Below are positions 59,243 through 64,000 of a stretch of 64,000 bases of DNA, piece by piece. Both the position numbers and the translations under genes were made by a program. Below the pieces are notes generated by a model. It was given only the letters and a program-made list of their open reading frames with translations, searched no databases and was not told the DNA's origin. The stretch is taken from assembly GCA_965226695.1 (NCBI GenBank), contig OZ245405.1, positions 620,001 to 684,000 on the forward strand, given 5' to 3'. The DNA is from CATOSD01 sp965226695. GTDB taxonomy: Bacteria > Chloroflexota > Dehalococcoidia > Lucifugimonadales > CATOSD01. The first letter of the stretch is position 1, and every line of letters starts with the position of its first letter.

Positions 59243-60427
59243 TTAGCCGCGGGGCAGGCCCAGGCCCCTGCCCGCGATGATGTTGCGCTGTATCTCGGAA
59301 GTGCCGCCGCGGATGGTCAGCGAGATGGAGTCCATCCACAGCCAGGCGAGCCTTCCGTCCAGGTAGGCCCACTTCGATCCTTTGTCCAGTATGCCGTACA
59401 TGCCGAGTATTCGGACGCCCAGCTCGTGAATCTGCTGGGCAATCTCGCTGCCCATCATCTTGGAAATCGACGCCTCGCGGTTGGGCACGAGCCCCTGGCT
59501 CTGCATCCAGGCCACGTTGTAGGCGATGGTCTTGCCTGCCTCGTTGTGCGTCCACAACTCGGCGAGACGCTGCCTCACCATGGGGTCGTCACTCAGCGGC
59601 TTGCCGTTCGTGCCCGTTTCGCGGGCAAGCTCTACCAGCTCCTCGATGCTGCGGCGATTGGACGCGAAGCTGGCCACGCCCGAGCGCTCGAAGTCCAGCG
59701 TTGTCGCGGCGATGTACCAGCCGCGGTTCTTTTCGCCAATCATCGCGCGCTTGGGCACGCGCACGTTGTCGAAGAACACCTGGTTGAAGTAGTGGATGCC
59801 GAACATGTTGATGATGGGCCGCACCTCTATGCCCGGCGTGTTCATGTCGACTATGAACACGCTGATGCCCCTGTGCTTGGGAGCGTCGGGGTCGGTGCGG
59901 GTGAGCAGGTAGCAGTGCGTCGAACGGTGGGCGCCGCTGGTCCAGATCTTGGAGCCGCTCAGCACGTAGTCGTCGCCGTCCTCGATCGCTCTGAGCTGCA
60001 GGGAGGCCAGGTCCGAGCCGGACTCCGGTTCGCTGAAGCCCTGGCAGTAGACCGCCTCGCCGCTTGCGATTTCGGGCAGGTAGTGGCTCTTCTGCTCCTC
60101 GGTGCCGTACAGCATCAGCGTGGGGCCGACCATGTGGGTGCCGATGCTCACGTCGCGGGTGGGCGCGCGGAAGTAGGCCGTCTCCTCGTTGTAGATCATC
60201 TGCTCGATGTGGGGCCGGCCCTGGCCGCCGTACTCCTTGGGCCAGGCGAGCGTGAGCCATCCCCGCTCGGCCATCTTGGCCGTCAGCTCGCGGATGGGGA
60301 ACCAGTTCTCGTCGTGGAAGTAAGCGTCCGGGTCTATGCCGCGCCAGTCCTCGCCCAGGTTGTCCGATAGGAAGTCGCGCAACTCCTGGCGAAAGGCTTC
60401 CTGTTCTTCTGTGAACCTGTAGTCCAT
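59243..60427 (-). CDS. Acyl-CoA dehydrogenase
   Basis: 394 residues. FTEEQEAFRQELRDFLSDNL, WLTLAWPKEYGGQGRPHIEQ, YCQGFSEPESGSDLASLQLR and TSGAHRSTHCYLLTRTDPD are family markers. C-terminal WMDSISLTIRGGTSEIQRNI holds the usual GGTSE loop. Flavin enzyme introducing a double bond into an acyl-CoA. The catalytic Glu position is not assigned here. No operon partner. Confidence 0.95.
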   Translation of the reverse strand: MDYRFTEEQEAFRQELRDFLSDNLGEDWRGIDPDAYFHDENWFPIRELTAKMAERGWLTLAWPKEYGGQGRPHIEQMIYNEETAYFRAPTRDVSIGTHMVGPTLMLYGTEEQKSHYLPEIASGEAVYCQGFSEPESGSDLASLQLRAIEDGDDYVLSGSKIWTSGAHRSTHCYLLTRTDPDAPKHRGISVFIVDMNTPGIEVRPIINMFGIHYFNQVFFDNVRVPKRAMIGEKNRGWYIAATTLDFERSGVASFASNRRSIEELVELARETGTNGKPLSDDPMVRQRLAELWTHNEAGKTIAYNVAWMQSQGLVPNREASISKMMGSEIAQQIHELGVRILGMYGILDKGSKWAYLDGRLAWLWMDSISLTIRGGTSEIQRNIIAGRGLGLPRG

Positions 60428-60482
60428 GGTGGGTGCTCCTGCGGTGGGGGAGTCTAATCTGATTGTCGCTAGCTATACGCCG

Positions 60483-62676
60483 CTATTGTACAGAAAGCCA
60501 GCGGCGGTTGGGCGTCCACTGCGGTTCCCCAAACAGCTCTATTGCTTGAGGGTCGTATATCAGCACCAAGTCCGTCTCGCCTTTCGAGATTTCAAAACAA
60601 ATGTTGCCTTCCCCGGTGCCACCGTTGAAAAGTGTCAGAGAGAGTATGTCAGGATACGGCACATGGGAACCACAAGAATCGAAGAAAATGTCTCCTGGCG
60701 TTCCTGCATAGTACACAGCACCCGACGATCCTGTGAGCCTGAAAGCAGATTCACTGATGCTCTTTTCGTCGACGTCTGAACCCTCGGCATTGTGGATATG
60801 CACCCGCACAATTGTGTACTTGCTTGCCCTCGAATGGAGGATCTGCGTAAGTATCTGCCCCTTGGAGCATTGCAGTGACATCTGCGTCATAGCCGACTAC
60901 GGTGACGTCCAAGCCGTCATGGGTCCTTACCACTTTGCCAAGGGGAGCCGGGTTGATTGGGCTCAGTCCTTCAACTGCGGGTTCATAAGTTGCCGCTACA
61001 TCTCTGAGAGGCTCGACTTTGTCTGGTTGCGAGACTTGCATCCAGCGGCGGTTGGCCACCGCAGGTACCGCAAAAAGCCCAACCGGTCTTGGCTCGTAGA
61101 ATAAGATGAGGCCAGACTCTGTCTCTGGTACATCAAAACACACTACACCCTCTGTTGCTCCTCCCTTGAGTAAAGCTACGAATCTGTTGTTAGGAAACCG
61201 TCCATAGCAATCTGTGAACAATTCTATGTATGGCTGAATTAGTCTCCCGGATGGAGTTACAAGCTTGAAATCAACCTGACTCAGACTAAGTTCTTTATCA
61301 TCAGATCCGCCGAGGTTTTGAGCACGGACGCGTATGTACAGTAACTCGTCCTGTTCTACTCCGACAATGGTTAGGCCAAGCCCGTCGTGGGTGGCAACTG
61401 TAGTCCCAGCCGGTACCGGATTCGCCCTACTGTATCCAATCAAAGGTACAGGTGTAGGAATTGGCGTAGGCGTGTTGGTGGAAACAAAGGTAGCAATGGT
61501 GATGGTCTTTATGGCGTTGCCGGGGGTGGTGGCGATGTTCGGATCGCGCTCAGAGATGCCTAGCAGCGCGTCCATGCCCTCGATTACCTTGCCGAACACC
61601 GCGTGGCAGGGCTCGGCCGCGCAGTTCTTCTCGGAGCCGTCGGGGTTCAGGCCGTCGAGGAACGGAACCGGCACAAAGGTTATGAAAATCTGGCTGCCGT
61701 TGGTGCCGCGACCGTTACGTACTCCGGCGTTGGCCATTGACACGATACCGGGCGAGTCGTGGCGCAGGTCGGGGTGAAACTCGTTGTCGAAGTAGTAGCC
61801 CGGGCCGCCCGTGCCAGTACCGGTAGGGTCGCCGGTTTGAGCCATAAAGGTAGGTATCACGCGGTGAAAGGTCACCCCGTCGTAGAAGCCCTCGCGAGCC
61901 AGAAAGACGAAGTTGTTCACCGTAATGGGTGCTTTGTCGGCATAAAGCTCGATTACGATTTCACCGCCATTGGCAAGCTTTATGGTGGCGGTGTAGCTCT
62001 TGGCGGTGTCTATCGCCATGGCGGGCGGGGAGTCGTATTGTTTGGGCCTCAAGGGGACCACCATGGGCGGTGGTTGGGTGGGCTGCGCCGTGGCTGTGGG
62101 CAGTTGGTTGGGCCGCTGCGTCGCTACCACGTGTGGAGTGGGCGTTGACGTTACGATAGACTCCAGAATCTCATATCCGACGAATTCGTCGCTGGCGCGG
62201 TCAATTCTCAAGTAGTATTCAATGAGGTGTTCCTCACCGCTGCTCAGAAGCGCCTCTCCCTCGCAACGAAGTATTGAGGTAGTTCTTTCGAGTTCCCCCG
62301 CGCCAGTGTATGTCTTTAGTATCCGGGGAGCGAAAGGGTTCCTGCTGTTCTGCGACAGGTCGACTATTGTCCCGATTAGCAGCGAGTCGTCGCAACTAAT
62401 GCTTATGGGCGCAGGGGTTGACGTAGGATATGGAGTCCGCGTTGGCGTCGGAGCAGCAGGTTCCAAAGTTGGCGTGGGGGCAGGTGTTGCGGTAGCAATT
62501 GGTGCTACGGCAGGGGGTAATTCTGTAGCAGTGGCCATCTGCTGCGATCGCGATGCTTGAGGCGTCGTTGTTGGAGCGGGAGAGCTTCCCCCGCAAGCAA
62601 CCAGGAACGTTACACAAGCCAACAAGCTAAGCATCAGGGCTTGATTTAGGCAGTGTTGCCTTCTAGGTCGCTTCAT
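60483..62676 (-). pseudogene. Cyclophilin-type lipoprotein, frameshifted near its end
   Basis: From ATG 62676: signal MLSLLACVTFLVACGGSSPA with lipobox, then a Pro/Thr-rich linker (about 35-90) and an unknown domain. The peptidyl-prolyl isomerase domain follows (ATIKLANGGEIVIELYADKA, VTFHRVIPTFMAQTGDPTG, FGKVIEGMDALL). Two related beta domains close it (TVATHDGLGLTIVGVEQDEL and VRTHDGLDVTVVGYDADVTA). The second breaks at about 60856-60866. Dropping one C restores KGQILTQILHSRASKYTIVR and continues to 60483. Either an error or a recent mutation. Surface protein folding is the likely role. Confidence 0.8.
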
Positions 62677-62721
62677 CGGGATTTCTCCGACGCCGATGCT
62701 CCTAGTGAGCCTTCCGACGGA

Positions 62722-62738
62722 CGGATTTCAAATCCACC
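62722..62738. repeat. Palindrome GGATTT-C-AAATCC
   Basis: Six-bp stem with trailing ACCCCTAC, weak relative of the palindromes at 13522/24484. Confidence 0.5.
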
Positions 62739-62779
62739 CCTACAGTTGACTTGGTCCGGCGTCTCTGTAGGGGCAGGGT

Positions 62780-62974
62780 TCAAAGCAGCCTCTCAATCTC
62801 CTCTTCCATTTCCGCCTCGAGCTGTTCCCACGGGATGGTGGCTTGGCCCTTGGCGGCTTGGATCATCAATTCGTCGTAGAAGTCCTCCCAGAGTTCGCCG
62901 TGCTCCTCCAAGTTTATCAAGACGGACTTCGCCTTGCCGTGTTCGTCGAATAGAAATTGTATCCCTTTGAGCAT
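62780..62974 (-). CDS. Small antitoxin-like protein
   Basis: 64 residues. MLKGIQFLFDEHGKAKSVLI then NLEEHGELWEDFYDELMIQA and a Glu-rich tail (EQLEAEMEEEIERLL). This layout is shared by short RelB-type antitoxins that follow toxin genes in Chloroflexota and cyanobacteria. Begins 18 bases after the HepT stop, same strand. No own toxin follows. Confidence 0.6.
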   Translation of the reverse strand: MLKGIQFLFDEHGKAKSVLINLEEHGELWEDFYDELMIQAAKGQATIPWEQLEAEMEEEIERLL

Positions 62975-62992
62975 GTGCTTTTCCTGGAAGGG

Positions 62993-63340
62993 CTATCTCT
63001 GCCGCTCGTTTTCGATGATATGTTCCAAGTTTCGCCCAACCTCGGGCGCGTAGTTGACTATAGCGTCCCAGACGATGCGGTAGTCAATTCTCCAGTATTG
63101 ATGGACAATGATGTTTCGAGTTGCCCTCAAGCCTGACCAATCGATGTAGTTGTGCCGGTTTCTGAACTCGGCGGGCATCAGATTCAATGCATCTCCGATG
63201 ATCACCAAGCTTCGACAGAACGCCCTTCGCGCGTACCCATCTTGAATGAAGTCGGCCTCAGTCATTCCGCCTACGTGGTCGGCCAGAAACCGAACCTCTT
63301 CAAGAATGTGGTACACCTGAGGGGGCGTCGAGCTCGACAT
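62993..63340 (-). CDS. hepT: HepT-type HEPN toxin
   Basis: 115 residues from ATG 63340. VYHILEEVRFLADHVGGMTE, RRAFCRSLVIIGDALNLMPA and RATRNIIVHQYWRIDYRIVW carry the HEPN motif R-N-I-I-V-H-Q-Y (R-x4-H-x-Y), an RNase that is inhibited by AMPylation from MntA. Overlaps the upstream nucleotidyltransferase frame by 41 bases. Confidence 0.92.
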   Translation of the reverse strand: MSSSTPPQVYHILEEVRFLADHVGGMTEADFIQDGYARRAFCRSLVIIGDALNLMPAEFRNRHNYIDWSGLRATRNIIVHQYWRIDYRIVWDAIVNYAPEVGRNLEHIIENERQR

Positions 63341-63617
63341 ATTCGACCTCAATCAGGACATTTTGCGCGATGTGAGGGTCAAGAGAGTCCGTTGTCGTAG
63401 GGACGGCCATTCTGCCAAATTCATCCTCGAAGAAGCACGCCAGACCTGTGAAGTTCTTGAAGGTCGATTGACCAGATCCGTACTCTACCAGCAGGTCAAT
63501 GGTACTATCCTTGCGCTGTTGTCCTCGGACGTATGAGCCGAACAGCCCGATTTTCGTGACTCCGAAGCCCTTGATGGTCTCACTTTCATTTTGAATGAAA
63601 GTTATGACTTCCGCCTT
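63300..63617 (-). CDS. mntA: MntA-type nucleotidyltransferase domain
   Basis: About 105 residues. VTKIGLFGSYVRGQQRKDST then IDLLVEYGSG is the minimal-nucleotidyltransferase G-S-x-x-R-G motif; ARLE-like region LACFFEDEFGRM and VLIEVEYVEL end it. The first Asp of the catalytic D-x-D is replaced by Thr (S-T-I-D). No start codon precedes this domain: the frame runs in-frame from the thioredoxin reductase tail (WPDFNIKDYTPAPTKAEV), so it is fused or the start is hidden by an indel. Antitoxin partner of HepT. Confidence 0.75.
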   Translation of the reverse strand, partial: KAEVITFIQNESETIKGFGVTKIGLFGSYVRGQQRKDSTIDLLVEYGSGQSTFKNFTGLACFFEDEFGRMAVPTTTDSLDPHIAQNVLIEVEYVELDAPSGVPHS

Positions 63618-64000
63618 GGTGGGTGCGGGAGTGTAGTCTTTGATGTTGAAGTCCGGCCAGGCCGCGCCCTTGACGTAGCGTTGTGCGGCTATGGCCGCGG
63701 TAGCGCCGTCGCCGGCGGAGGTTACGAGCTGCGCCGCCGAGCCCTGCCGCACGTCTCCGGCGGCCAGCAGGCCGGGCAGCGGCGTTCGCATCCAGACGTC
63801 GGTGGGCACGTGGCCCCCGCCGTCCGAGCTCCAGCAGGCCGTCGAGGCAGCTCGAATTGGGGTCGAGGCCCACGTAGATGAACAGGCCGGACAGGTCGAC
63901 GCGCGAGGTCTCCCCGATTCGACGTCGGTTATGCTTATGCCCTCAACCGCCCCGCCGCCCAGGACCTCGTCGACAGTGGTGTTGTAACGGACCTCTATCT
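63618..64000 (-). pseudogene. trxB: Thioredoxin reductase, C-terminal part, frameshifted twice
   Basis: In the order of transcription: NTTVDEVLGGGAVEGISITD, then ETSRVDLSGLFIYVGLDPNS, then VPTDVWMRTPLPGLLAAGDV RQGSAAQLVTSAGDGATAAI AAQRY. This is the conserved end of TrxB with its FAD-binding GDVR. The joins need one extra G near 63915 (GGGG) and one fewer G near 63827 (CTCGGAC). The 5' end lies outside the window. The missing stop merges it with mntA. Confidence 0.8.

Noticed and set aside
1..64000. CRISPR array or rRNA/tRNA genes
   Set aside because: No regularly spaced direct repeats with unique spacers and no rRNA or tRNA signatures were found on either strand.

Overview
The window looks like a high-GC chromosomal segment from an uncultured Chloroflexota bacterium, probably of the Dehalococcoidia/SAR202 type. 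This is inferred from gene content: an hsp20 / dnaJ-like / hspR heat-shock divergon, many acyl-CoA enzymes (two class III CoA transferases, two enoyl-CoA hydratases, an acyl-CoA dehydrogenase), an F420/flavin luciferase-like monooxygenase, PaREP1-type HEPN proteins, frequent TTG/GTG starts and low-complexity lipoproteins. No rRNA, tRNA or CRISPR array was found.

Layout. 0-5.7 kb is core: Hsp20 (cut by the window edge), DnaJ-like, HspR, then rpsO-pnp and a small P-loop kinase. 5.8-9.8 kb is an accessory island holding a beta-class DNA methyltransferase fused to a nuclease domain, split by a fresh IS5-family insertion, plus an unknown tail-anchored protein. Two copies of a diverged leader sequence flank the island. 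9.9-13.4 kb has an enoyl-CoA hydratase and a succinate dehydrogenase/fumarate reductase B-A pair with a truncated antitoxin gene between them. 13.5-14.2 kb is higBA. 14.3-18.3 kb is a sulfur module: thiol dioxygenase, four-domain rhodanese, cupin, sulfite oxidase-like molybdoenzyme. 18.6-24.4 kb carries lipoproteins, SDR, hydrolase, cupredoxin, luciferase-like oxidase and a zinc alcohol dehydrogenase.

24.6-31.2 kb alternates acyl-CoA genes with five PaREP1/HEPN-like paralogues. 31.3-42.3 kb is a restriction-modification zone: a nuclease-methylase fusion with a specificity gene (BcgI-like arrangement), a frameshifted PIN toxin, an SDR, a large helicase-nuclease, several small unknown genes including a DUF1828-type pair, and a remnant of the cognate methyltransferase that keeps only its two ends. 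42.3-46.7 kb has a hydrolase, a CoxE-like VWA protein and 2.2 kb of degenerate DNA.

46.7-55.3 kb holds meaB and the riboflavin genes ribH, ribBA, ribE and ribD. The ribD gene is separated from the rest by a large LRR/fibronectin lipoprotein and a D12-class adenine methylase. 55.3-57.2 kb is a tightly overlapping three-gene cassette of unknown function headed by a TIGR04255-type protein. 57.4-64 kb has a dCTP deaminase with an extra helix-turn-helix domain, a Cys-rich protein, CrcB, an acyl-CoA dehydrogenase, a cyclophilin lipoprotein, a MntA/HepT-type toxin-antitoxin locus and the 3' part of a thioredoxin reductase.

Two cautions. At least five genes or gene parts carry single-base frameshifts next to short homopolymers (hsdS, PIN gene, cyclophilin, trxB twice), so some apparent pseudogenes may be sequencing errors. 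Family names come from reading the translated sequences; no database search was run.
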